This document shows, piece by piece, positions 44,702 to 53,279 of a stretch of 64,000 bases of DNA; within the stretch, counting starts at the first letter, position 1; the number at the start of each line of letters is the position of its first letter. Made by a program: the position numbers and the translations under genes. The notes below the pieces were generated by a model. The model did not search any database. It worked only from the letters and a program-made list of their open reading frames with translations, and was not told where the DNA came from. This DNA is from Stappia sp. ES.058 (GTDB taxonomy: Bacteria > Pseudomonadota > Alphaproteobacteria > Rhizobiales > Stappiaceae), in NCBI RefSeq assembly GCF_900105595.1, contig NZ_LT629784.1:1984001-2048000 (forward strand), given 5' to 3'.

Positions 44702-45670
44702 ATGATCACGCGATCCCCCGACCAGCCGCCCGAACGCCTTGCCCGCAATCTGGACTGGAACCTGCTGCGCACGTTTCTCGTTCTGGGCGAATCCGCCAGC
44801 GTCACCGACGCGGCGGAACGGCTCGGCCTGAAGCAGCCGACGGTCTCCTCCGCCCTCAAGCGCCTGGAAGAGCAACTGGGCAAGCGGCTGATCGATCGCT
44901 CGCCCGGCCGCTTCCGGCTGACGGCGGCCGGTACGCTGCTCCAGCGCGAGGTGGTCGACATTCATGGCGCGGTGCTCCGGCTCGGCACCTTGATGCGCGA
45001 GGTCGCCAACGAGGTGCGCGGCCATGTTCGCATCGCCATGGCGAGCCATGTGGTGTGTCCCGTCTTCGACGAGGCCTTGACCGCGTTTCACACCGCCCAT
45101 CCCAACGCGACGCTTTCGATCGACGTTTCCGCAAGCCGGGACGGGCTCGACGCCGTGATGGCGCGGCGGGCCTCGCTGGGTGTCTGCCTGGTGCACGACA
45201 AGAGCCCGCGGCTCGAATACCGACGGCTCTACCGCGAATTCTTCGGGCTGTTCTGCGGTCCGGGCCATCCGCTGTTCGGCCGCGCCGGGCTGACCAAGGC
45301 CGATCTCGTCGGCCATTCGTCGGTCAGTTTCGTCACCGACCGGATGAGCGACGCGCTGCGCCCCGTGACCCTGATGCGCGCTGATGCGCAGCTTGAAGAC
45401 CGCATCGTCGGCACGTCGGCCCATCTGGAGGAGGTGCGGCGGATGATCATCGCCGGTCTCGGCGTCGGGCCGCTGCCGGTGCATGTCGTGCGCCGCGACA
45501 TCGAGGACGGCCTCCTGTGGCAATTGCCGCCCTATGACGACATGCCGCCGATCGACGTTCATGTGGTGTGGAACCCGAAGGCGGCGATGAACCGGGCAGA
45601 GACCGCGCTTCTGGAAGAGCTTCTGCGGCGCATCGAGGCAACGCCCATCGAGGCGCGAACCTACGTCTGA
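44702..45670 (+). CDS. LysR-family transcriptional regulator
   Basis: 322 residues from the ATG at 44702; an in-frame TTG at 44690 is possible. Helix-turn-helix at about residues 20-75 (NLLRTFLVLGESASVTDAAERLGLKQPTVSSALKRLEEQ, split over two helices), effector domain from about 95. Divergent from the polyamine-type operon, so probably its regulator. Confidence 0.9.
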   Translation: MITRSPDQPPERLARNLDWNLLRTFLVLGESASVTDAAERLGLKQPTVSSALKRLEEQLGKRLIDRSPGRFRLTAAGTLLQREVVDIHGAVLRLGTLMREVANEVRGHVRIAMASHVVCPVFDEALTAFHTAHPNATLSIDVSASRDGLDAVMARRASLGVCLVHDKSPRLEYRRLYREFFGLFCGPGHPLFGRAGLTKADLVGHSSVSFVTDRMSDALRPVTLMRADAQLEDRIVGTSAHLEEVRRMIIAGLGVGPLPVHVVRRDIEDGLLWQLPPYDDMPPIDVHVVWNPKAAMNRAETALLEELLRRIEATPIEARTYV

Positions 45671-45860
45671 GGCGCCGCGCCGCCCTGATTGTGGCGAGAT
45701 CGGGGCACGATCAATATCGCTTAATTCTGTGCCGAAATTTGCGAATCTTGATCGAAAAACAAGCGAGATTGATGTGTTTCGCACGCAAGGCGACGGAACG
45801 AGGAGAAGTGCTGCACGCGGGGATATCCCGCGAAGCGCCTGCGCCCGGCCCCGATCCCTT

Positions 45861-45877
45861 GTCCCCGCGCCGGGGAC
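45861..45877 (-). terminator. Hairpin directly after cyclodeaminase-like gene
   Basis: GTCCCCG / CGGGGAC, perfect 7-bp stem with a 3-base loop, one base beyond the stop on the minus strand. No T-run. The remainder of 45671-45878 shows nothing else. Confidence 0.45.
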
Positions 45878-45878
45878 C

Positions 45879-46868
45879 TTACATCAGCGGGAGTTTCCGG
45901 GCGGAGGCGGACGCCGCCCGTGCGCCTTCGGAGGCCGTCTCATAGGCCAGGATCGCGCCGGCGAGATCCTCCAGCGCCGCGCCGACAGACTTGAACAGCG
46001 TGATGTCGTCGGGGTCGCGCAGCACCGCCTTGACGTCGCGCGTCAGATCGAAGAGATCGCCCTCCACGGCGTCCTCGGTGAGCGCGCCGGATGCAAGCGC
46101 CTGCACGATGTCGCCACCTTCCTTGAGCGCACCGGCGCGCGTGTCGACGAAGACGCGCGCCCGCGACACGGCCGCATCGTCTGTCTCGCGCATCGTCGGC
46201 TTGAACGCGCCGACCAGATCCACATGACAACCGGCAGGCAGCCACTCGCCAAGAATGAGCGGGGTTTCGGACAGCGTGGCGGCAGAGACGATGTCGGCCG
46301 AGCCGACCGCCTCTTCCAGGTCCTGGGTCGCGGTCGCAAAGATGCCGACGGTGTCCGAAATCTCTTGGGCGACGCTTTCCGCCTTTTCCGGATTGCGGCC
46401 CCAGACCGAAATGCGCGACAGCGGCCGGACGGTGGAATGGGCGGCCGCCAGATTGACCGAAAGCCGGCCGGTTCCGACGATGACGAGATGGCGCGCGTCG
46501 TCGCGCGCCAGATAATCGGCCGCCAGCGCGGAGGCCGCCGCCGTGCGCCGCGCGGTCAGTTCGCCGCCGTCGACGAGGGCGCGCAGTTCCCCGGTCTTCG
46601 CGTCGGAGAGCATGTAGCTTGCCATCACCGCCGGCAGGCCGCGGTCGCTGTTGCCCGGCACCACCGTCGCCAGCTTGACGCCGAGATAGCGTCCCGGCAC
46701 CCACGCCGGCATCAAGAGCAACGTGCCGTTCGTCTCGCCCGGCACCTCGAAATCGTGATGGTGGCGCACCGGCATCTCGCAGCCGTCGCGGAACATCGCC
46801 CGAAGCGCCTCGATCAAATCACGCCATTGCAATGCATCGCGCGTGGCCTGCGGGTCGAGTTGCAGCAT
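45879..46868 (-). CDS. Ornithine cyclodeaminase/mu-crystallin family protein
   Basis: 329 residues. N-terminal dimerisation/substrate part with GVKLATVVPGN (the Lys typical of the family) and a Rossmann NAD(P)-binding segment HLVIVGTGRLSVNLAAAHS at about residues 125-145, later VDLVGAFKPTMRE. Members include ornithine cyclodeaminase, alanine dehydrogenase and ketimine reductases; the exact reaction cannot be told. A ketimine reductase role would fit the neighbouring amine operon. Confidence 0.87.
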   Translation of the reverse strand: MLQLDPQATRDALQWRDLIEALRAMFRDGCEMPVRHHHDFEVPGETNGTLLLMPAWVPGRYLGVKLATVVPGNSDRGLPAVMASYMLSDAKTGELRALVDGGELTARRTAAASALAADYLARDDARHLVIVGTGRLSVNLAAAHSTVRPLSRISVWGRNPEKAESVAQEISDTVGIFATATQDLEEAVGSADIVSAATLSETPLILGEWLPAGCHVDLVGAFKPTMRETDDAAVSRARVFVDTRAGALKEGGDIVQALASGALTEDAVEGDLFDLTRDVKAVLRDPDDITLFKSVGAALEDLAGAILAYETASEGARAASASARKLPLM

Positions 46869-47008
46869 GATGAGGGTCCCCCTGACGATTTCCGATGCGC
46901 TTGCCGGACGCGGGCGATTCGCCCGGCCCGACGAGCGCGATCATGACCGTCCGTTGCGGGCGGGTCCAGAGACCTCTGGGTCGCACGACAGTCGGCCGAC
47001 CGTGCCGC

Positions 47009-47581
47009 TCACCCGCCGCAGAACGGCCAGATCCAGGTGAGACCGTCGAACACGGCGAGGCTTCGCGCCGCCCGCGCCTCCGGTGTGCGCATCGACAGGA
47101 GCAGGGCCATGGCACCCTGCGCGAGGATCATGTCCTCATAGAGACGGCTGTCCTCGCGAATGCCGATGCGGGTCGTCCAGTCGGCGAAGCCCGCGGCCGT
47201 CTGCTCGACCTTCCCGGGTGCGGCGTCGCCGAACCAGCGGCCGTCGCTGCGTGACAGAAACGGCGGAACCTCTCGTTGCGCGGCCGCGAACCCCTCCTCG
47301 GGCGTCTGGCCATAGGCCTGCCGCCAGGCATCGAGCGCGCGTCTCCGCCATGCTCCGTGCTCGTAACCGAACGGCCCGACGTAACCCGTGCGAAGATCGA
47401 TCAGAGTCCCCGACAGGCCGCGCATGCGGGCAAAAAGCGGTCGTTCCTCGGCGAACCGCCCCGACAGGACGGGCTCAAGATCCGGAATGGACCTCGCGCT
47501 GGTGGGACGCACCGCAACCGACGCCCCGGCCGCGGTGGCGGCCAGCGCGATCGTTCCAAGCAGGTGCCGTCGTGTCAGCAT
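47009..47581 (-). CDS. Exported hypothetical protein with Tat-like signal
   Basis: 190 residues from the ATG at 47581, supported by AAGGGG upstream. N-terminus MLTRRHLLGTIALAATAAG has twin arginines and a hydrophobic core typical of Tat signals. The rest (GYVGPFGYEHGAWRRRALDAW, FADWTTRIGIREDSRLYEDM) matches nothing I recognise and has no obvious cofactor motif. Single gene between the cyclodeaminase-like gene and the paa regulator. Confidence 0.65.
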   Translation of the reverse strand: MLTRRHLLGTIALAATAAGASVAVRPTSARSIPDLEPVLSGRFAEERPLFARMRGLSGTLIDLRTGYVGPFGYEHGAWRRRALDAWRQAYGQTPEEGFAAAQREVPPFLSRSDGRWFGDAAPGKVEQTAAGFADWTTRIGIREDSRLYEDMILAQGAMALLLSMRTPEARAARSLAVFDGLTWIWPFCGG

Positions 47582-47791
47582 GAACGCCCCTTGATCCCGC
47601 CGCACAAGGATGGACAATGCGGCGTTGCCTGACGCTGCCTTGCGGGCGACGCCGTCGACCCGGTTTGCAAGTCGACAGCCCGGCGCCAAGATACGCGCCG
47701 CCCGGCATGAACGCGCCGGCGGCGCGACCAGGAACCGCAATCATAGGTCGATGGATTTCAAAATACAATCTCGAAACGCGTACCGCGGAAC

Positions 47792-48391
47792 TCAGGCCGC
47801 AAGGCTGCGCGCGCCGTCGAGAATGAGCCGTGTGGCGATCTCGGCATAGTCCTCGCGGCTGACGGGACCGCCGTCGCGAAACCAGAGATAGTGCCAGTTG
47901 ACCATGCCGAAGAGGCTCATGGTGACGGGTTTCAAAAGATGGGAGCCGTTGCCGAGTTCCGGCACGGCCTGCGTCAGGGCGCCGGCGAAAAGCTTGACCA
48001 GCGCGCGCTCACGCTCCTTCAGCTCCTCCTGCTGCTCCGGCGGCAGGCGCTTCATCTCGTTGATCTGGATCTTGTGTTCGGCATTGGCGTCGCGATAGGC
48101 GTCGAGCAGCGCCCCGACATAGGCCTGCAGGCGGGTTTCGCCGGATGCAGTGGCCGGCGCCGCGTCCTGCACAGCCGCAATCAGCTCGTCAAGATGATCG
48201 CGGATGATGTCGAACAGCAGCGCGTCCTTGTTGGCGTAATAGTGATAGACGAGCGCCTTGGAAACGCCGCAGCCCCTGGCAATCTGGTTCATCGAGGCAC
48301 GATCGTAGCCGTGCTCGGCAAACAGCTCCGCCGAGGTCTTCAGGATCGCCTTGCGCTTGTCGTCGTAATCGTCCGCGCGCGGCCGCGCCAT
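47792..48391 (-). CDS. paaR: TetR-family regulator, PaaR-like
   Basis: 199 residues. TetR N-terminal helix-turn-helix (ILKTSAELFAEHGYDRASMNQIARGCGVSKALVYHYY, in pieces) and a ligand-binding C-terminal part. Position next to paaK, paaI and paaG, and a TetR-type operator in the paaG/paaN gap, suggest it is the phenylacetyl-CoA-responsive repressor PaaR. The symbol rests on context as much as on sequence. Confidence 0.75.
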   Translation of the reverse strand: MARPRADDYDDKRKAILKTSAELFAEHGYDRASMNQIARGCGVSKALVYHYYANKDALLFDIIRDHLDELIAAVQDAAPATASGETRLQAYVGALLDAYRDANAEHKIQINEMKRLPPEQQEELKERERALVKLFAGALTQAVPELGNGSHLLKPVTMSLFGMVNWHYLWFRDGGPVSREDYAEIATRLILDGARSLAA

Positions 48392-48471
48392 ATCGTTCTC
48401 CGTTGCTCGCGCGGCGATGGCCCTCCCGCCGCCGCGCCGAATTCTGCAGGCCTGTCCGGCTGACCGTTTCC

Positions 48472-49785
48472 TTAGGTCTCCTTCGGCCGGTTGTCGACAA
48501 CGCGTTTCGCCTTGCCCATCGACCGCTCCAGCGCATCCGGGTCGGCAACGTGGATACGCGCGCTGACGCCGATCACGTTTTTCAGATGGGCGCGCAGCTC
48601 CGCGGCGGCGGAGGCCCGGTGCGCGTCATCGGCATGGGAGGCAAGGGCCTCGACGTGGACGGTCATTTCGTCCATCCGCCCCGTGCGTGTCAGTTCAACC
48701 TGATAATGCGGCGACAGCCCCTCGACGCGAAACAGCTGTTCCTCGATCTGGGTGGGAAAGACGTTGACGCCGCGCACGATCATCATGTCGTCGGAGCGGC
48801 CCGTCACCTTTTCCATCCGCCGCATGGAGCGCGCGGTGCCCGGCAGCAGCCGCGTCAGGTCGCGGGTACGGTAGCGGACTACCGGCATCGCCTCCTTGGT
48901 GAGCGAGGTGAAGACCAGCTCGCCGACCTCGCCGTCGGGCAGGACCTCGCCGGTCAGCGGATCGATGATCTCGGGATAGAAATGATCCTCCCAGATGTGC
49001 AGCCCGTCCTTGGTCTCCACGCATTCGTTGGCAACGCCCGGTCCCATCACCTCCGACAGGCCGTAGATGTCGACGGCATGCATGTCGAAGGCCTGCTCGA
49101 TTTCCTCTCGCATGGCATTGGTCCAGGGTTCGGCGCCAAAGACGCCAAGCTTCAGCGAGGACGAGCGCGGGTCGATGCCGCGTGCCTTGTATTCGTCGAG
49201 GATCGCCAGCATGTAGGACGGCGTCACCATGATGACGTCGGGCCTGAAGTCCTCGATCAGCGTCACCTGGCGCTCGGTCATGCCGCCGGAAATCGGCACC
49301 ACCGTCATGCCGAGTTCCTCCGCGCCGTAGTGTGCACCGAGACCGCCGGTGAAGAGGCCGTAGCCATAGGCGACATGACAGATCATGCCCTTGCGCGCAC
49401 CGGCGGCGCGCAGCGAGCGGGCCACCACGGTCGACCAGGTCTTGATGTCGTTTCGCGTGTAGCCGACCACCGTCGGCTTTCCCGTCGTGCCCGAAGAGGC
49501 ATGCACCCGCACCACCTCCTCGCGCGGGACGGCGAACAGGCCGAAGGGGTAGTTATCGCGCAGCGTCTGCTTGGCGGTGAAGGGAAACTTCGCCAGATCT
49601 GCCAGCGTCTTCAGGTCGTCGGGATGAACCCCCGCCTCGTCGAAGCTCTTGCGGTAATGCGCCACGTTTTCATAGGCGTGGCGCACGGACCACTTCAGGC
49701 GCTCCAGTTGAAGCGCGGAAATTTCGTCCCGGGATGCGGTCTCGATGGGGTCGAGCTCGCCGGGCTTGGGCGACAGGTCGTACAT
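48472..49785 (-). CDS. paaK: Phenylacetate-CoA ligase
   Basis: 437 residues, the standard PaaK length. AMP-binding motif SSGTTGKPTVVGYT, IYGLSEVMGPGVANEC and the C-terminal GKAKRVVDN Lys region are characteristic of phenylacetate-CoA ligases. Activates phenylacetate to phenylacetyl-CoA with ATP, the entry step of the paa pathway, in the cytoplasm. Confidence 0.95.
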   Translation of the reverse strand: MYDLSPKPGELDPIETASRDEISALQLERLKWSVRHAYENVAHYRKSFDEAGVHPDDLKTLADLAKFPFTAKQTLRDNYPFGLFAVPREEVVRVHASSGTTGKPTVVGYTRNDIKTWSTVVARSLRAAGARKGMICHVAYGYGLFTGGLGAHYGAEELGMTVVPISGGMTERQVTLIEDFRPDVIMVTPSYMLAILDEYKARGIDPRSSSLKLGVFGAEPWTNAMREEIEQAFDMHAVDIYGLSEVMGPGVANECVETKDGLHIWEDHFYPEIIDPLTGEVLPDGEVGELVFTSLTKEAMPVVRYRTRDLTRLLPGTARSMRRMEKVTGRSDDMMIVRGVNVFPTQIEEQLFRVEGLSPHYQVELTRTGRMDEMTVHVEALASHADDAHRASAAAELRAHLKNVIGVSARIHVADPDALERSMGKAKRVVDNRPKET

Positions 49786-49896
49786 GGGTGTCCTCCCGAC
49801 TGATGTACTTGGTCTTGTTTTTCAGATCGTATGGGCCTCGCAGCGGCGGCCCGGAGTGCGTTCGCCCCGCCATCCGCCGCTGGAAAGAAACCGGGT

Positions 49897-50361
49897 TCAG
49901 CCTCCCGCCGTCTCCGGAATGAGCGTGCCGCGAATGGTGCGCGAGTTGCCGCGAAATTCCGCGATCGTCTCGCCGTCCGCGTTGGCGACCGTCACGTCGG
50001 TGATCCCCGACCGGCCCTCGCGCCAGCGCTCATGCGCCGTCGCGACCAGGCGCTCGCCGAGCTTGCCGGGCCGCAGGAAGGCGACCGCGCAGTGGCTCGC
50101 CACGGTCGACTGGTTGTGGCTGTTGCAGGCAAAGGCGAAGGCGCTGTCTGCCAGCGTGAAGACGAAGCCGCCATGGCAGATGCCATGGCCGTTGACCATC
50201 GCGTCGCGCACGGTCATGGCGATCACGGCGCGGCCAGGCCCGACCTCGACGATCTCCATGCCGAGCCCCTGGCTGGCCTTGTCGTCGGCCCACATGGCAT
50301 CGGCGCAGGCGCGGGCGAGCGCGGTCGGATCGAGACCCTCGGCAGATACGGGCGCGCTCAT
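49897..50361 (-). CDS. paaI: Hydroxyphenylacetyl-CoA thioesterase
   Basis: 154 residues, hot-dog fold. GHGICHGGFVFTLADSAFAFACN carries the HGG and Asp motif of PaaI thioesterases. It releases CoA from dead-end hydroxyphenylacetyl-CoA esters and so protects the pathway. Start overlaps the paaG stop by ATGA. Confidence 0.92.
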   Translation of the reverse strand: MSAPVSAEGLDPTALARACADAMWADDKASQGLGMEIVEVGPGRAVIAMTVRDAMVNGHGICHGGFVFTLADSAFAFACNSHNQSTVASHCAVAFLRPGKLGERLVATAHERWREGRSGITDVTVANADGETIAEFRGNSRTIRGTLIPETAGG

Positions 50362-51197
50362 GATGTCTCTCCCTCGGGTGCCTTGCCGGTGAACGCCGGC
50401 GGCCGCTTGGCCATGAAGGCGGCAACGCCCTCGCGGTAGTCGGGCGAGCGCCCGGCGCGGCCCTGAAGGTCGCGCTCCAGATCGAGCTGCGCGTCGAGCG
50501 TATTGTCGGTCGCCGCTTCCATCGCCTGCTTGATCAGCCCGAGCCCGAACGTCGGCGCCTCGGCAAGCGAGGACGCAAGCTTGCGCGCTTCCGCCATCAG
50601 GTCCGTGTCGGGCACGGCCTTCCAGATCATGCCCCAGTCCTCGGCCTGTCTTGCCGGCACGGGTGTTGCCAGCATCGCAAGCGCCTTGGCGCGCGCCAGT
50701 CCGACAAGCTGCGGCAGCGACCATGTGCCGCCGGAATCCGGCACCAGCCCGATTTTGGAGAACGCCTGGATGAACTTGGCGCTTTCACCGGCCAGCACGA
50801 TGTCGCAGGCAAGCGCGATGTTGGCCCCCGCCCCCGCAGCGACGCCGTTGACGGCGCAGATGACGGGCTTCGGCAGCGCCTTCAGCCGGCGGATCAGCGG
50901 ATTGTAGTTGGCCTCGATGGTCTGGGTAAGGTCCGGCGGCGTGCCGTCGTCGGAGGCGACCCGGTCGCCGAGATCCTGGCCGGCGCAGAAGCCGCGCCCA
51001 GCGCCGGTGACCAGCAGCGCACGAACGGTCGCATCGGTCTCGGCAACATCCAGCGCGTCGCGAAGCGCGGCATGCATCGCCTCGTTGAAGGAGTTGAGCT
51101 TGTCCGGCCGGTTCAGCGTGACGACGAGCACGCCCCCGTCACGCTCGACGAGAACCGGCGCATCCATCGCCCCCTCGCCCGTCTGTCCCTCGTCCAT
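50358..51197 (-). CDS. paaG: 1,2-epoxyphenylacetyl-CoA isomerase
   Basis: 279 residues from the ATG at 51197 (GGGAGG five bases upstream); an internal Met at 51167 is possible. Crotonase fold with AGRGFCAGQDLG and VNGVAAGAGANIALACD oxyanion-hole loops and KIGLVPDSGGTW. In the paa pathway it converts ring-epoxyphenylacetyl-CoA to the oxepin. Co-transcribed with paaI; divergent from paaN. Confidence 0.93.
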   Translation of the reverse strand: MDEGQTGEGAMDAPVLVERDGGVLVVTLNRPDKLNSFNEAMHAALRDALDVAETDATVRALLVTGAGRGFCAGQDLGDRVASDDGTPPDLTQTIEANYNPLIRRLKALPKPVICAVNGVAAGAGANIALACDIVLAGESAKFIQAFSKIGLVPDSGGTWSLPQLVGLARAKALAMLATPVPARQAEDWGMIWKAVPDTDLMAEARKLASSLAEAPTFGLGLIKQAMEAATDNTLDAQLDLERDLQGRAGRSPDYREGVAAFMAKRPPAFTGKAPEGETS

Positions 51198-51498
51198 ATG
51201 GCCTCCCTTGCCTGCCTCTCCCGTGGCGCCGCATGCTCACCGGCAATTGCCGAAAGAACACGGTCGGAACGGTCGCTTGTCATTTTTAACTTGACTGACC
51301 AACCGGTCGGTTAATTATTATGATCGTCAATCGGGCGCTGTCAATCACGAGCAGCACCAACATTTCGAACCCCGGCGGAAGCGGCGCGAGACGCGCGGCG
51401 ACGGACCGGGACGGCGCGCTTCACGGAGGCGGTCCGGAGCTCACCGACCTCGAGCCTCGCGATCGGCTTCCTTGCGCGCACCAAACAGGGAGAGAGGC
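51198..51498. promoter_or_regulatory. Divergent paaG/paaN control region
   Basis: About 300 bases without a gene. A plus-strand promoter TTGACT (51292-51297), 18-base spacer and TATTAT (51316-51321) is visible. The imperfect palindrome TGACCAACCGGTCGGTTA (51296-51313; 7 of 9 positions symmetric) lies in the spacer, so a bound repressor would block RNA polymerase. Partial half-sites (CGGTCGGAACGGTCG) occur near 51261. The neighbouring TetR protein is the likely ligand. Confidence 0.65.
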
Positions 51499-53160
51499 AT
51501 GGCCGCGTTTTTCGACAGGCACAAGGACACGCTGGACAAGGCGATCGAGGCGATCCACACCCGTGGCTTCTTCTCCGCCTATCCGGAAATGCCCTCCGGC
51601 AAGGTCTATGGCGAAACCGCCAAGGACGATGGCGAGGCCGCATTCAAGGCGCTGATCGGCAGGCCCTTCGAGCTCGACCAGCCGGGCGCGGACGGAACCG
51701 TCGGCCATGAGGTCAGCCCCTACGGCCTCGATCTGGCGATCTCCTATCCGAAATCCGATCCGGACACGCTGGTCTCTGCCGCCCTGACGGCGATGGGCGG
51801 CTGGGCGGCGGCGTCCGTCGAGGACCGGATGGGCGTGTGCCTGGAGATCCTGGCGCGCATCAACGCGCAGAGCTTCCTCTTCGCCAATGCGGTGATGCAC
51901 ACCTCCGGCCAGGCCTTCATGATGGCGTTTCAGGCTGGCGGCCCGCATGCCCAGGACCGAGGACTGGAAGCGCTCGCCTATGCCTTTGACGAAATGTCGA
52001 AGGTGCCGGGCGAGGTGCGTTGGGAAAAGCCGCAAGGCTCCAAGGATCCGATCGTTCTTGACAAGCGCTTCCGCCTGATCCCGCGCGGCGTCGCGCTCGC
52101 CATCGGCTGCGCCACCTTCCCGACGTGGAACACCTATCCGGGCCTGTTCGCCAGCCTCGCCACCGGCAATGCCGTGATCGCCAAACCGCATCCCGGCGCG
52201 ATCCTGCCGATGGCGCTGACGGTGAAGATCGGCCGGGAGGTGCTCGCCGAGGCCGGTTTCGATCCGAACGTGCTGCTTCTGGCCGCAGACGATGCCGATG
52301 CGCCGATCACCAAGGATCTGGTGACGCACAAGGACATCGCCATCGTCGACTTCACCGGCTCGCCCACCTTCGGCCAATGGGTGCGCGAAAACGCCCGCGA
52401 CAAGCTCGTCTACACCGAAGAGGCCGGCGTCAATTCCATCGTCGTCACCGGCACGGACAACCTGCGCGGGCTGGCCGGAAATGTCGCCTTCTCGCTGGCG
52501 CTCTACTCGGGCCAGATGTGCACCGCGCCGCAAAACGTCTATATTCCGCTTGGCGGCATCGTGACCGATGAGGGCCACAAGTCCTTCGCCGAGGTGGGCG
52601 AGGCGATCAAGGTCGCGATGGACAAACTGCTCGGAGATCCGCAGCGCGCCGCAGGCGTGCTCGGCGCGGTCCAGAACCCGGCGACCATCGAGCGGATCGC
52701 CAAGGCCCGCTCGCTCGGACGGGTGGTGCGCGACAGCGCGCCCGTGGAGGGCATGGACGGCGCGCGCTGCGCCACGCCGCTGATCCTCGCCGTCGATGCC
52801 AAGGACGAGCGCGCCTATCTGGAAGAGCGTTTCGGCCCGATCAGCTTCCTGATCGCGACCGAGGATGCGAACGATGCGATCCGGCGAGCGGCCAATTCGG
52901 CCCGCGACCGGGGTGCGATCACCGCGGCACTTTATGCCACCGACGAAGATATGATCGACCAGGCGGCGGATGCCTTTGCCGCGGCCGGCGTCGGCCTGTC
53001 GGTCAATCTCACGGGCGGCGTCTTCGTCAATCAGAATGCCGCCTTTTCCGACTACCACGTCACGGGCGCGAACCCGGCCGGCAATGCCTGTCTGTGCGAC
53101 AGCGCCTTTGTCGCCAATCGCTTCCGCGTGGCAACCCTGCGCCGTCCGGTCGCGGCGTAG
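51499..53160 (+). CDS. paaN: PaaN-type aldehyde dehydrogenase
   Basis: 553 residues, ATG at 51499 preceded by GGGAGAGAGG. An aldehyde-dehydrogenase fold with general-base Glu in YTEEAGVNS, and catalytic Cys in SGQMCTAPQNVY. Length and motifs fit the shorter PaaN group, which lacks the C-terminal MaoC hydratase domain found in the bifunctional PaaZ ring-opening enzyme. It presumably oxidises the semialdehyde formed after ring opening; the hydratase is not in this window. Confidence 0.88.
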   Translation: MAAFFDRHKDTLDKAIEAIHTRGFFSAYPEMPSGKVYGETAKDDGEAAFKALIGRPFELDQPGADGTVGHEVSPYGLDLAISYPKSDPDTLVSAALTAMGGWAAASVEDRMGVCLEILARINAQSFLFANAVMHTSGQAFMMAFQAGGPHAQDRGLEALAYAFDEMSKVPGEVRWEKPQGSKDPIVLDKRFRLIPRGVALAIGCATFPTWNTYPGLFASLATGNAVIAKPHPGAILPMALTVKIGREVLAEAGFDPNVLLLAADDADAPITKDLVTHKDIAIVDFTGSPTFGQWVRENARDKLVYTEEAGVNSIVVTGTDNLRGLAGNVAFSLALYSGQMCTAPQNVYIPLGGIVTDEGHKSFAEVGEAIKVAMDKLLGDPQRAAGVLGAVQNPATIERIAKARSLGRVVRDSAPVEGMDGARCATPLILAVDAKDERAYLEERFGPISFLIATEDANDAIRRAANSARDRGAITAALYATDEDMIDQAADAFAAAGVGLSVNLTGGVFVNQNAAFSDYHVTGANPAGNACLCDSAFVANRFRVATLRRPVAA

Positions 53161-53209
53161 CGGTCTTCCCGCGTCTGGGGGGACGCGGGCAACGGGAGAC
53201 CGGTTTTTT
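53161..53209 (+). terminator. Intrinsic terminator after paaN
   Basis: A two-part stem, CGGTCT...AGACCG enclosing CCCGCGTC / GACGCGGG, is followed at once by TTTTTT (53204-53209). This is the clearest rho-independent terminator in the window and separates paaN from the transporter genes, which therefore need their own promoter. Confidence 0.75.
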
Positions 53210-53279
53210 GAAAGCCTGAAAACAAGACGCCTGGCCGCAAGGCCAAACATGGCCTGAGAGCCAAATCTGGGAGGAAATC

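Noticed and set aside
51421..53250. 609-codon minus-strand open frame over paaN
   Set aside because: Shadow frame without recognisable motifs; the plus strand encodes a dehydrogenase with catalytic Cys and Glu.
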